Positions 28,402 to 37,404 of a DNA stretch of 64,000 nucleotides are shown here, in pieces; the stretch's first letter is position 1; every line of letters begins with the position of its first letter. The DNA lies in assembly GCF_000238335.3 (NCBI RefSeq), contig NZ_AHCB03000005.1, positions 248,001 through 312,000 of the forward strand, given 5' to 3'. A program made the position numbers and the translations under genes. Under the pieces are notes generated by a model, which worked only from the letters and a program-made list of their open reading frames with translations, did no database searches and was not told where the DNA came from. This DNA comes from Pseudoalteromonas marina. GTDB lineage: Bacteria; Pseudomonadota; Gammaproteobacteria; Enterobacterales; Alteromonadaceae.

Positions 28402-29478
28402 TTAAATAATATTCTTTCCTTGTTCAGGATCCCTTGACTGCTCTGCCTGTTCGCGTATTTCGTCAGTATCACTGCTTACATCGTTAAGTGTTTCGGTTTG
28501 CTCGTGGGTTTCCGGTGGTTTCTTTTCATTTAAACGCTCTTTTACTGCTGAGCTTGAAAATTCCTCTTCAGAGGCATTTAATAAAATCCGTTCTCTAGCA
28601 TCATCCGGCATACTTATATTTTGCTCAGTAAATTCATTAACTAGTTCACGCATAAGCTGAGAGCTTACTTTAAGTGGGCTATGCTGCTCGCTATTAACCC
28701 AAAAATATAAAATAAAGTTTATTGTTGATGAGCCTAAATTTTTTATAAGTACTTGTGCTGGGGGATCGTTTAATACGGCCGTTTGTTTGTTTGCTATATT
28801 TAGAGCAAGTGTTTGCGCGCTGCGTATGTCGTTATCGTAACCTATACCTATTTCCACTTTACCGCGCATTTTGGGATTAGCAGTTAAATTTTTGATGGTA
28901 TTTTTATACACCGTAGCATTTGGAATTTGAATGTGATTACCATCGTAATCAACAAGCGTTGTGGCACGGGCCGTTACTTTTTTTATAACGCCTAAATGTC
29001 CATCTACTTCAATTACATCGTCTATTTTAAACGGGCGTTGTACACTTAAAAGTAAGCTTGCTATAAAATTTTCTGCGATGTCTCTAAAAGCAAAGCCTAA
29101 TATTAAGCCTATTAAACCGGTCCCACTCATTATAGCTACCGCAAATTCAGTAAGCCCTGCTAAACGTAAAAACAGATACAGGCCTAATAAAATGATTAAA
29201 GTACTAATACCGCGCCTTACAACCAGCAATACTAGCTTACTATCGGTTACTAAATTGATAGGTTTTATGAGCAAGCGTGAAAGAGGGCCTGCTGTAAAAT
29301 AGCTAATAGTGAGTAAGAGTAAACCTAACAATAAGGTGGGTAATATTTGCGCTGTAGCGTGAACTAATTGCATGCTTTGGTCATAAAAAAATTGCCACGA
29401 AAACACATTTCCTTCCATTACAGGATTTAAGGAGGGTGTACTGACAGCCGATGGTACGTCTGATGCTATTGTAGGCAT
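28402..29478 (-). CDS. MscS-family small-conductance mechanosensitive channel
   Basis: A 358-residue MscS-family channel with about three to four N-terminal membrane helices (residues about 35-140), then the MscS beta domain (GFAFRDIAENFIASLLLSV, FKIDDVIEVDGHLGVIKKV, HIQIPNATVYKNTIKNL). Such channels release solutes on hypo-osmotic shock. The pore-lining helix is glycine-rich (MSGTGLIGLILGFAFRD). The C-terminal 60 residues are charged and low complexity. The ATG at 29478 has GGAAG about 8 nt upstream and is preferred over a GTG at 29535. Paralogue identity within the family (YbdG, YnaI, MscS) is not clear. Confidence 0.88.
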   Translation of the reverse strand: MPTIASDVPSAVSTPSLNPVMEGNVFSWQFFYDQSMQLVHATAQILPTLLLGLLLLTISYFTAGPLSRLLIKPINLVTDSKLVLLVVRRGISTLIILLGLYLFLRLAGLTEFAVAIMSGTGLIGLILGFAFRDIAENFIASLLLSVQRPFKIDDVIEVDGHLGVIKKVTARATTLVDYDGNHIQIPNATVYKNTIKNLTANPKMRGKVEIGIGYDNDIRSAQTLALNIANKQTAVLNDPPAQVLIKNLGSSTINFILYFWVNSEQHSPLKVSSQLMRELVNEFTEQNISMPDDARERILLNASEEEFSSSAVKERLNEKKPPETHEQTETLNDVSSDTDEIREQAEQSRDPEQGKNII

Positions 29479-29594
29479 TGGGTTTCTTCCGTGTTTAGTT
29501 ACTTTTACTTTAACAGCAAGTTTAATACCAAACACCTTTTTTAAGTTGGCAGTTATTTTGCTTCATTAAAGTACTAACTATAGTGAGATTAAGT

Positions 29595-30548
29595 ATGAAA
29601 AAGCCAAAAAGAGGTCAACATGCAGAGCAACCAGCACATATTCCAATTAAGGGCTGGTGGGATATTGCTAAGCGTATTTTTGCGCGCATGAGCAAAGACA
29701 ATTTATCTTTGGTTTCTGCCGGAGTGGCATTTTATGCGTTACTTGCTATTTTCCCAGCTATTGCTGCTTTGGTTTCTATATACGCTTATTTTGCTTCACC
29801 TGCAGAGATCAGTGAGCACCTTAGGCAGTTTACAACCTTAATACCAAATAGTTCACGTGAACTGATTTTATCGCAAATTTCAGAACTCACGCAAAGCTCT
29901 CAGGCACGGCTAACTTTAGGGGCGTTAGGTACGCTATTACTCACTATTTGGAGTAGCTCTAAGGGAAGCCAAGCATTAATTACAGCCTGCAACATAAGTT
30001 ATCATGAATATGAAAAACGTTCTTTCTTGAGGGCGCAGTTTGTTCGTTTTATGTTTTCGGTAGGTGCTATTTTAGTCGCTATTTTTGCGCTGTTGATTAT
30101 AGGTATTTTGCCTATAGTACTAAATTTAGTAGGTCTCAAAGACAGTATTGATTTGTTAATTAAGGTCGTGTCGTGGCCAATACTAGCCCTTACGTTTAAC
30201 TTTGCATTGGTGCTTTTATACCGTTACGCACCGCATAGAAAAGCGGCTAAATGGCGTTGGATAACGCTCGGCTCTGCTATTGCAACCGTATTTTGGATTA
30301 TAGCATCTATTGGCTTTTCATTTTATGTATCGCGCTTTTCAAGTTATAACGAAACTTATGGATCTTTGGGTGGGGTGGTCATCATGCTAATGTGGTTATA
30401 TATAAGCGCGTACATCGTCACCATGGGAGCCGTTATTAACGCAGAAACAGAGCAGCAAACGGCAAAAGACAGCACAATTGGACCAGAGAAAGAACTAGGT
30501 GAACGCGGCGCGTATGTTGCTGATCACCTGGGTATCAAAAACGATTAA
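29595..30548 (+). CDS. YihY/BrkB family inner-membrane protein
   Basis: A 317-residue protein with about six membrane helices. Family signatures are LVSAGVAFYALLAIFPAIAAL, LLTIWSSSKGSQALI, LLYRYAPHRKAAKWRW and SYNETYGSLGGVVIMLMWLY. Relatives were once called RNase BN, but that activity belongs to RbnZ; no function is firmly known. I prefer the ATG at 29595 over a GTG at 29583. It converges on the LysR gene with only 7 bp between them and no clear terminator. Confidence 0.9.
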   Translation: MKKPKRGQHAEQPAHIPIKGWWDIAKRIFARMSKDNLSLVSAGVAFYALLAIFPAIAALVSIYAYFASPAEISEHLRQFTTLIPNSSRELILSQISELTQSSQARLTLGALGTLLLTIWSSSKGSQALITACNISYHEYEKRSFLRAQFVRFMFSVGAILVAIFALLIIGILPIVLNLVGLKDSIDLLIKVVSWPILALTFNFALVLLYRYAPHRKAAKWRWITLGSAIATVFWIIASIGFSFYVSRFSSYNETYGSLGGVVIMLMWLYISAYIVTMGAVINAETEQQTAKDSTIGPEKELGERGAYVADHLGIKND

Positions 30549-30555
30549 TCAATCG

Positions 30556-31440
30556 TTACTCTGCTGCAATTATTGCTGTAAGTTGATCTTTAAATTCTTG
30601 TGCTGCAGGGCCTAATCTATCAACATCGTTACACATTAAATATAAGTTAAGAGGACGCGTAATGCCTTGCTCAAGGTTTAGTACCTTGAGTGTATGATCA
30701 TTAATAAGATGAGTGACTTGATCAAGCGGAAGCCACGCGTAACCTAGATTTTGGCTCACCATATCAATTGAATTACGTAAGTGGCTAACGGTCCAGCGCA
30801 TATCTGCGCCTAACCAACCTTCGTCTTGGTTAGTGTGTGTTGCAGAATCGCGCACTACAATTTGTCGATGTTGTTTTAAATCTCGAAAGCTTAATTGTTC
30901 TTCATATTTGTTAAGTGGGTGATTTTTATGCGCTACGGCAATAAACTCAACATCTGTCAATTTGCTACAACTAATGCCATAAATAGGAACTGATGAAATA
31001 GCTAAATCAACCACCGCATTGTTAAGTAATTCATTGGCGCCGGTTAGCACGCTTTCGATCAAATCGATTTTTAGTAATGGATAAAGCTCACTTGTTTTAG
31101 CAAGTGCTTGATACAAAATGGGCTGAGGGAATACTTCATCAACTGCTATTTTTAATGTACTTTCCACTCCTTCACTTAGTGTATTTGCAACAGATTCTAT
31201 TTTATTCGCTTCTTCAATTAAAAACTCTGCACGGCGTAATATAAGTTTTCCACTTTCCGTTAAAAACGCTTTACGGCCTTTCACCTCAAGTAGTTTTATT
31301 TGCAAAGCGGCTTCGAGTTTTTGCACTGCATGATGAACCGTTGACTGGCTTTTAAATACCGCGGCACTGGCGCCAGCAAAACCACCATGTTCTACCACGG
31401 CTTTAAACATCCGCCATTGATCTAATGTGGGTTTTGCCAT
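30556..31440 (-). CDS. LysR-family transcriptional regulator
   Basis: A 294-residue LysR regulator with an N-terminal winged helix-turn-helix (residues about 5-65; DQWRMFKAVVEHGGFAGASA, STVHHAVQKLEAAL) and a type 2 periplasmic-binding-like effector domain (about 90-290). The ATG at 31440 has AGGA about 8 nt upstream; an extended TTG/ATG-type start further up adds residues unlike the family. The nearby pirin, quinone reductase and yqjDEK-like genes recall E. coli, where LysR regulator YhaJ sits beside the pirin gene yhaK; orthology with YhaJ is only a possibility. The ligand is unknown. Confidence 0.88.
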   Translation of the reverse strand: MAKPTLDQWRMFKAVVEHGGFAGASAAVFKSQSTVHHAVQKLEAALQIKLLEVKGRKAFLTESGKLILRRAEFLIEEANKIESVANTLSEGVESTLKIAVDEVFPQPILYQALAKTSELYPLLKIDLIESVLTGANELLNNAVVDLAISSVPIYGISCSKLTDVEFIAVAHKNHPLNKYEEQLSFRDLKQHRQIVVRDSATHTNQDEGWLGADMRWTVSHLRNSIDMVSQNLGYAWLPLDQVTHLINDHTLKVLNLEQGITRPLNLYLMCNDVDRLGPAAQEFKDQLTAIIAAE

Positions 31441-31568
31441 TTGAAATCCTGTTAGAAATTTATTTGCTTCTTGGACTTGACCGTATAGACGCATTTTTAA
31501 TTGCATAACAGAAATAGATTAATTTATGTTTAACCCAGCCCTAACAAAATTCATTAATCACGGTAAGT

Positions 31569-34500
31569 TTACTTTGAAAGAATTACTTTTTTCTCAGCAA
31601 TAAGATCCATAAAGTCGCTTTTATTTAAAGGCTTGGAAAATAAGTAACCTTGCCCATAATCACAACCAGCCTCAGTTAGTAGCTGGTATTGTAAAGGTGT
31701 TTCAATGCCTTCTGCTATTACTTTTAAACCAAGCTGGTGAGCCATTACAATAATTGCTTCACACAAGGATAGTTCTTGGCTATCAGCTTTAATATTATCA
31801 ACAAATCGTTTATCAATCTTTAAGTAGTCAGTATCCATTTCCTGTAAGTAGGCAAGCGATGAGTAGCCTGTACCAAAATCGTCAAGCGCCAGTTGCATCC
31901 CTGATTTCACAATTTGTTTGAGGCGCTTTTGCGTCAGTTCCTCAGGGTTAACCATTAAGCCTTCTGTTATTTCAGCAACAATAGAAGAGGGGGAAATTTT
32001 AGCGGCATCGAGCATGGCATACCAATCATCAATACCACTATTAGCAGTAGATAATTGTACAGGGGAGACGTTTACACTTATTTGAAAATCGTCATCAGTC
32101 AATTTTTTTATATCGGTGAGTGTTTCTATTGCTTGGGAAAATACAAATTGGCCAATGGCATTAATTTGCCTTGTTTCTTCAGCAAGTGGAATAAACGCAA
32201 TAGGGCTTATTAGCCCTTTTTGTGGATGTTGCCAGCGTATTAAGCCTTCAGCCTTGTGTATATGTAAATCGTTTAGCGACACTATAGGCTGATAAAATAA
32301 TTCGAACTGGTTATATTCTATTGCACAGCGTAAGTCTTTGAGTAATAACATACGAGCTTGTGCTTGCTCTCTCATATCACGAGAGAAAAATTCAAAGCCA
32401 TTACGGCCATTATTTTTAGCCTTATACATTGCCTGATCGGCTGCTTTTAATAGCTGCTCGGTATTTTCACCATCTTCGGGCGCACAGGCTATACCCATGC
32501 TGGCACTTATAAATACTTCTTCATTTTCAACATGTATCGCAGACGATAAGCTTTGTAAAATATTGCTAGCAATCTGGTTTATATGGCGAGTACTTTTAAT
32601 ATGATTAAAAACAATAACAAATTCATCACCACCAATACGCGCAACAAATTCGGCATTTTTAGCTGAATTTACAATACGCTGCGACACCACTTTTAATAGG
32701 TTGTCTCCATAGTGGTGGCCTAAAGTATCATTAATATCTTTAAAATGATCAATATCTAAAAGCATCACTACAAAGCTTTCATTATTTGAATTAGAAAACT
32801 GTTTATTTAGTCGTATTTTAAGCTCTAATCGATTTGGTAAATCGGTCAAATGATCGAAGTGAGCTTGTCGCCAAATGGTTTTATTTGCTTGTATTTTTTC
32901 AGTTAAATCAGTAAAGATAGCTATTCGGCGTGCAGGTTTGTTATTTTCATCGTAAACAGTGTCTATATTTAGCCATTCAGTAAATAGTACCCCATTTTTT
33001 TTACGGTTTATAATTTCGCCTTGCCAGCGACCAGTGGCATTTATTGATGCCCAAATTTTTTCATAAAACTCTTTTGAGTGCTCACCTGAAGAAAGTATGC
33101 GGGTAGAGTGGCCAATCACTTCGTCTTTAGAATATTGTGTTGTTTCACAAAAGGCAGGGTTTACATCAAAAATAATACCGTTGGCATCTGTAATTGCCAT
33201 GCTTTCGCTACTGTTACCATAAACAAGAGACGCTAAGTGAAGCGAGTCTTCATTTACTTTGCGTTGGCTGATATCGCGAAGCACAAGTATTAGCTCATCA
33301 CTTTTTTCAAGATGATTTATGTTCGCCTCAAAATAGTGATCCGCCACACCTGTACTGATTTTAAAATCAAAAGTGATGACGTCTTCGCGGTTGGATGCTT
33401 CACTCAAAATTTGTTCAGTGATACCTTCTGGTAATATGTCTAATAAGTTTTCAGGCAGTTTACTGCTTGCGGCGAATAGCGGGATAATGGTGCCGCTAAC
33501 GTTAAGTATAGTACCCGTATTGTTGAACCTAAGGTACATATCGGGGAGGGCATTTAGTAACCCAGTCAACTCGTTATGTTTGTTTTTTAAATCGGCTTCT
33601 GTTTGCAAACGTGTTTCAGCCATGGCTTCAAAGCGGGTATACAAAGCCGATAATTCAGGACTATTAGGTTTAATTTTATTAGCGGGCATATTGCCTTGTG
33701 CTAATAGGTCGGTTGCTTGGGAGAGTTTTTCAATAGGGTAAAAAATACTTTTTTTAATTAAACGGTGGCCAATAAAAGCAATAATTAAAATAGCGCTAAA
33801 AAATAAAATAATAGTTTCTAAAAAGTGTTTATTTGCTCGAACAATATATTTATCAGTGGGCGATGTGATGTAAATTTCTAAGTTATTGTTATTAATGTCA
33901 TTATAAATAGTTGCTCGGTGAAAGATTTGATTGACGTTGTTATCGTCTTTAAACATAGCCAATGAGCTATCGCCATGTAAAAAGTGTTTGTTGTTAATTT
34001 TTTCCCCCAAAGGTAGCAATGAGTTTGGGTAACTTGCCAGTACAAGGCCATTAGAATCAGCAATAACAGCGTTCGAACCAATTGGGAATTCGGCTTTGTC
34101 TAAAGCTGCACTCCACCAGTCAAGTGCTATCACTGTAACAACAACGCCCTTTAATTGCTCTTGCTTATCAATAATAGGGTGAGCAAAGTTAACACTGGGT
34201 GCTTGAATGCTTCTGTCGTATTGAAAATACCCAATTGAAAAGCTTTTATTTGCTATGGCATTTTTAAAGTATTGCCTATCACTAATAGACACATTTTTTA
34301 CTATGCCATTGGTTACACAAATTAAGTTTCCTTTGTCATCAACTACACCAATATTGGCAACGTTTGTGTAGAGCTCTTGTATTTGGTAAAAATAGCTAGG
34401 GCACGTGTCCGGAAGGTTAGGTTCTGCAGCAATTGTGTTTGCTAAAAACCGAGTGAGTTGCTCAGTTTCTCCAATCATTGCTGTTTGTTGGTGGGTTAAA

Positions 34501-34649
34501 TGCTTAGCAATATTAACGACTTTTTCTTCGCTTTTTTCAATCGCAGCCTCACGTTCTGCCCATAGGGCTAAAAATGTCACAAGAATGCCCGGGATACTAA
34601 TAATGATTAGTAACCTATAAAATTGACTTTTGAGCGATGAAGTTAAAAT
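31569..34649 (-). CDS. Membrane Cache-HAMP-PAS-PAS-GGDEF-EAL cyclic-di-GMP protein
   Basis: A protein of about 1026 aa, probably a bifunctional diguanylate cyclase/phosphodiesterase. Order: N-terminal membrane helix, periplasmic double Cache sensor (about 50-270), second membrane helix (ETIILFFSAILIIAFIG), HAMP-like linker, two PAS domains (about 365-460 and 470-595), GGDEF domain with an intact ARIGGDEFVIVF, and EAL domain whose signature is EGL (KAEGLIRWQHP), retaining the glutamate, with DDFGTGYSSL and VIAEGIET. Start: no ATG, GTG or TTG gives a complete first helix. A GTG at 34580 would cut the helix in half; an ATT at 34647-34649 with AAGGGA 6 nt upstream gives MLTSSLKSQFYRLLIIIS-type anchor. 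I use the ATT. Confidence 0.88.
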   Translation of the reverse strand: MLTSSLKSQFYRLLIIISIPGILVTFLALWAEREAAIEKSEEKVVNIAKHLTHQQTAMIGETEQLTRFLANTIAAEPNLPDTCPSYFYQIQELYTNVANIGVVDDKGNLICVTNGIVKNVSISDRQYFKNAIANKSFSIGYFQYDRSIQAPSVNFAHPIIDKQEQLKGVVVTVIALDWWSAALDKAEFPIGSNAVIADSNGLVLASYPNSLLPLGEKINNKHFLHGDSSLAMFKDDNNVNQIFHRATIYNDINNNNLEIYITSPTDKYIVRANKHFLETIILFFSAILIIAFIGHRLIKKSIFYPIEKLSQATDLLAQGNMPANKIKPNSPELSALYTRFEAMAETRLQTEADLKNKHNELTGLLNALPDMYLRFNNTGTILNVSGTIIPLFAASSKLPENLLDILPEGITEQILSEASNREDVITFDFKISTGVADHYFEANINHLEKSDELILVLRDISQRKVNEDSLHLASLVYGNSSESMAITDANGIIFDVNPAFCETTQYSKDEVIGHSTRILSSGEHSKEFYEKIWASINATGRWQGEIINRKKNGVLFTEWLNIDTVYDENNKPARRIAIFTDLTEKIQANKTIWRQAHFDHLTDLPNRLELKIRLNKQFSNSNNESFVVMLLDIDHFKDINDTLGHHYGDNLLKVVSQRIVNSAKNAEFVARIGGDEFVIVFNHIKSTRHINQIASNILQSLSSAIHVENEEVFISASMGIACAPEDGENTEQLLKAADQAMYKAKNNGRNGFEFFSRDMREQAQARMLLLKDLRCAIEYNQFELFYQPIVSLNDLHIHKAEGLIRWQHPQKGLISPIAFIPLAEETRQINAIGQFVFSQAIETLTDIKKLTDDDFQISVNVSPVQLSTANSGIDDWYAMLDAAKISPSSIVAEITEGLMVNPEELTQKRLKQIVKSGMQLALDDFGTGYSSLAYLQEMDTDYLKIDKRFVDNIKADSQELSLCEAIIVMAHQLGLKVIAEGIETPLQYQLLTEAGCDYGQGYLFSKPLNKSDFMDLIAEKKVILSK

Positions 34650-34655
34650 ACCCTG

Positions 34656-34661
34656 TCCCTT
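34656..34661 (-). promoter_or_regulatory. Shine-Dalgarno AAGGGA placed before an ATT codon
   Basis: On the minus strand AAGGGA ends 6 nt before ATT at 34649-34647, ideal start spacing. In the same frame a TAA lies a few codons upstream, and no standard start codon occurs before the GTG at 34580, which has no Shine-Dalgarno. This site therefore decides the start of the GGDEF-EAL gene. Confidence 0.55.
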
Positions 34662-34692
34662 TTTTGAGTAAATTTAATGGTGATTGTAGTCA

Positions 34693-34719
34693 ATAAAATA
34701 TAAAAAAACCATATTTTAT
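34693..34719. repeat. 9-bp perfect inverted repeat in the GGDEF-EAL/pirin divergent region
   Basis: ATAAAATAT (34693-34701) and ATATTTTAT (34711-34719), spacer 9 bp. It lies about 44 bp upstream of the GGDEF-EAL start and 137 bp upstream of the pirin gene. It may be an operator for either gene, but its AT-only content makes chance likely in this AT-rich gap. Confidence 0.3.
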
Positions 34720-34855
34720 AAGTTGTTATGAAAAAATATTTCACTATCAGATCATTCTAAAAAAGCGAATGGTTAGCGCGATATAAAGACATGGTTGTTT
34801 GGTTTTATCAATGCTTTAATAAGTATAGATAACATTTTAGATAGTGATTTAAAAA

Positions 34856-35701
34856 ATGAATATAGCAAAAATATTAACATCTTATGCAACTCAAGATGGT
34901 GACGGTGTCAATATAAGCCGTATCCCTGGATTCGATGGTAAATACCTTGACCCGTTTTTAATGATCGATGAGCTCAAGTCAGATAACGAAGCTGATTATA
35001 TGGGCGGTTTTCCTGCGCATCCGCACCGAGGTATGGAAACGTTTACATATATTATTAAAGGAGGATTTGAGCACAAAGATCAAATGGGTAATAAAAAAGC
35101 GATCAGAGCAGGCGATGTGCAATGGATGAGTACAGGCAATGGAGTGATCCACAGCGAAATGCCTCTGCCTGATGCCAAAGACGGACTCCATGGTTTTCAA
35201 ATTTGGATCAATATGCCAAGCAAAGAAAAAATGCGCGATCCCATTTATCAAGATACAACGCAAAGCCCAGCTCCAACTTTTAAAAATGAAAATGGTGTTA
35301 CATTAACTGCCCTTGCTGGTTCATGGCAATTTGAAGCAGTTGAGTTAACATCAAGTATTCAAAAGCTCTCTGCAAATGCCGCTTTAGCCGATGTAACTTT
35401 ACCTGCTGGTAAGCAGCTAGAGCTTGCTCCTTTAAAACAAAAAAATGTGATGCTTTACATACATTCGGGATCCCTTATCACGCCAGGTAATCAAACATTC
35501 AAGGCGGGTAAGTTACTAATTTTAGAGCCAGGTAGCGATATTGATATAGCAACGCAACATGGTGCAGGTGTATTAATTTTAGCGGGAGATCCGCTCAAGC
35601 AACCCATTGCACACATGGGGCCATTTGTTATGACAACACAAGCCGAAATACAGCAGGCCGTTCGTGATTACCAAAATGGTCAATTTGGCACACTTATTTA
35701 A
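34856..35701 (+). CDS. Pirin family protein
   Basis: A 281-residue bicupin of the pirin family. The metal-site histidines lie in GGFPAHPHRGMETFTYIIKG with further His and Glu in HKDQMGNKKAIRAGDVQWM and GVIHSEMP. Some pirins (E. coli YhhW) are quercetin 2,3-dioxygenases; others act as redox-sensitive partners of transcription factors. The C-terminal cupin (HSGSLITPGNQTFKAGKLL) is intact. It is 17 bp upstream of the glutathionyl-hydroquinone reductase gene and is probably co-transcribed with it. Confidence 0.92.
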   Translation: MNIAKILTSYATQDGDGVNISRIPGFDGKYLDPFLMIDELKSDNEADYMGGFPAHPHRGMETFTYIIKGGFEHKDQMGNKKAIRAGDVQWMSTGNGVIHSEMPLPDAKDGLHGFQIWINMPSKEKMRDPIYQDTTQSPAPTFKNENGVTLTALAGSWQFEAVELTSSIQKLSANAALADVTLPAGKQLELAPLKQKNVMLYIHSGSLITPGNQTFKAGKLLILEPGSDIDIATQHGAGVLILAGDPLKQPIAHMGPFVMTTQAEIQQAVRDYQNGQFGTLI

Positions 35702-35718
35702 TTTTTGAGGAGCAAATA

Positions 35719-36690
35719 ATGGGATTACTTGTTAATGGTCAATGGCAAGATAAATGGTATGACACAGATTCAAGCGACGGAAAGTTTGAGCGTGAGGCAG
35801 CGCAATTAAGAAATTGGATCACGTCAGACGGTAGCGCAGGTGAAACTGGCGAAGGGGGGTTTAAAGCTGAGGCTGGGCGTTATCATTTATATGTTTCGTT
35901 AGCGTGCCCTTGGGCGCACCGCACACTTATTTTTCGTACGTTAAAAAAGCTTGATGAACTTATTTCTGTATCGGTTGTAAGCCCCGACATGTTGGTTAAT
36001 GGCTGGGAGTTTGATCAAAATAACCACAGCACGGGTGATGCCTTATTTGCTAGTGATTACTTACACCAAGTTTATACTAAAAATAATTCTAATTACTCAG
36101 GACGAGTAACTGTTCCTGTCTTGTGGGACAAAAAACAAAACAAGATAGTTAGTAATGAATCTGCCGATATAATACGCATGTTTAATAGTGCGTTTAATGA
36201 AATAACAGGTAATAAAGACGATTACTACCCTGAATCACTTCGTAGTGAAATCGATGAACTTAATGCGTTAGTTTATCCAAATATTAATAACGGTGTTTAC
36301 CGAGCTGGATTTGCAACGACAACGCACGCTTACGAACAAGCATTCGACGATGTGTTTACAGCTCTAGACAAAGTTGAAAAAATACTGAGTAAAAAACGCT
36401 ACCTTGCGGGTGACAAAATTACGGAAGCAGATTGGCGCTTATTTACAACGTTAATTAGGTTTGATTGTGTGTATGTAGGGCATTTTAAATGCAATTTGCG
36501 CACAATTGAGAGTTACCCTTCGTTGAGTGGATACTTAAGGGATTTGTACCAAGTTGAGGGAGTTGCAAATACGGTTGATTTCTATCATATCAAGCGGCAT
36601 TACTATTTTAGCCACACTATGATTAATCCCACCCAGATTGTACCAAAAGGACCAGAAATAAATTATTTGCAAGCACATGGCAGGGCATAG
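35719..36690 (+). CDS. yqjG: Glutathionyl-hydroquinone reductase (YqjG/Xi-class GST)
   Basis: A 323-residue Xi-class glutathione transferase that uses GSH to reduce glutathionyl-hydroquinones. The active cysteine is in SLACPWAHRTLIFR (Cys near residue 61), and the thioredoxin-like domain has VPVLWDKKQNKIVSNESADI with the usual ESADI. The C-terminal helical domain carries RYLAGDKITEADWRLFTTL. GAGG lies 8-11 nt upstream of the ATG. It is paired with a pirin gene and faces the yqjDEK-like genes, a grouping also seen in E. coli. Confidence 0.94.
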   Translation: MGLLVNGQWQDKWYDTDSSDGKFEREAAQLRNWITSDGSAGETGEGGFKAEAGRYHLYVSLACPWAHRTLIFRTLKKLDELISVSVVSPDMLVNGWEFDQNNHSTGDALFASDYLHQVYTKNNSNYSGRVTVPVLWDKKQNKIVSNESADIIRMFNSAFNEITGNKDDYYPESLRSEIDELNALVYPNINNGVYRAGFATTTHAYEQAFDDVFTALDKVEKILSKKRYLAGDKITEADWRLFTTLIRFDCVYVGHFKCNLRTIESYPSLSGYLRDLYQVEGVANTVDFYHIKRHYYFSHTMINPTQIVPKGPEINYLQAHGRA

Positions 36691-36698
36691 TTAACCAG

Positions 36699-36941
36699 CT
36701 AACCAATTAACCTAATTAGCCAGCCGTATTTTCTTATAAGGCTGGTTTCACTTTTACCTGATTGAACGGCAACGCCAGCTATAAATGCGCTGCTTAAGCC
36801 TACTTTACTGGCTGCAAAACGCTTTAATCGATATACAAACGCGGCTTGGTGTTGTCGCTTAAGCTCGCTTTGTAAATCCATTTGTTTAGTCAGTGCTTTT
36901 ACGTTTGCATCAGGGTTTTTAATCAATATATCAACTAACAT
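36699..36941 (-). CDS. Small YqjK-like protein, function unknown
   Basis: An 80-residue protein with AAGGA about 8 nt before its ATG, starting 1 bp after the upstream gene. It is basic, with a helical N-terminal half (VKALTKQMDLQSELKRQHQA) and one short hydrophobic segment (KVGLSSAFIAGVAVQ). By position (third after YqjD- and YqjE-like genes) it corresponds to E. coli YqjK, but sequence similarity is not strong by eye. Confidence 0.65.
   Translation of the reverse strand: MLVDILIKNPDANVKALTKQMDLQSELKRQHQAAFVYRLKRFAASKVGLSSAFIAGVAVQSGKSETSLIRKYGWLIRLIG
36720..36754 (+). terminator. Possible terminator of yqjG inside the convergent gene
   Basis: CCAGCC (36720-36725) pairs with GGCTGG (36740-36745), extended by TAT/ATA across one mismatch, followed by TTTCACTTTT. 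It is 30 bp after the yqjG stop and overlaps the 3' end of the convergent small gene, so it would terminate the pirin-yqjG transcript. Confidence 0.45.
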
Positions 36942-36942
36942 A

Positions 36943-37398
36943 TTAATGTCCTTGTAAGTTTAATAATTGCTTTATGCTTTTAAGGGTTTTGCTAAAACCT
37001 ATTTTGTTGCTTAAGTACGCAACGCTTTTCCATAGCCAAAACAAACATGCGACCTGTAATAGTGTAACGGTTGCAATACTTACCCACACAGAACCAAATA
37101 GGTCGTATATCGCATAACCTGCCGCACCTAATACGCCCGCCCACAACAAAACCAAACCACTGGCAAAACAGCCTAAAAATATAGAGATCAATGCAAGCGA
37201 TCTTAACGATAAGCGCCATTCAGCCTTTGCAAGCTGGTGGGTGATCTTTCCTTGAGTGTGATAGTCATCCTTGAGCTGCTTTGAATACGTTAAGAGTTTT
37301 GCAATATGATCTTGCCAATCATCCTTTTGGTACTGTTGATCAGTCGTTTGGTTTTGCGCTGTACCATCCTTGGTTGTGCTCGAGTGGAAATTTTCCAT
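36943..37398 (-). CDS. YqjE-like membrane protein (holin-X family)
   Basis: A 151-residue protein with a hydrophilic N-terminal third, then two to three membrane helices (LALISIFLGCFASGLVLLW, GYAIYDLFGSVWVSIATVTL, VACLFWLWKSVAYL). The layout matches the YqjE/Actinobacterial-Holin-X family. It follows the YqjD-like gene by 6 bp. No evidence ties it to phage; the holin name reflects family history only. Confidence 0.72.
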   Translation of the reverse strand: MENFHSSTTKDGTAQNQTTDQQYQKDDWQDHIAKLLTYSKQLKDDYHTQGKITHQLAKAEWRLSLRSLALISIFLGCFASGLVLLWAGVLGAAGYAIYDLFGSVWVSIATVTLLQVACLFWLWKSVAYLSNKIGFSKTLKSIKQLLNLQGH

Positions 37399-37404
37399 CA
37401 GGTT

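Noticed and set aside
29595..30548. Annotation as ribonuclease BN
   Set aside because: The BrkB/YihY family was misnamed; RNase BN activity belongs to an unrelated metallo-beta-lactamase-fold enzyme. The membrane topology here does not suggest a nuclease.
30540..30557. Hairpin AACGATT/AATCGTT between yihY and the LysR gene as terminator
   Set aside because: Seven AT-rich pairs and no T-run on either strand; too weak to call.
36943..37398. Holin-family label suggesting prophage remains
   Set aside because: No other phage gene, att site or lysis gene nearby; the YqjE-like gene sits in a conserved yqjDEK trio.
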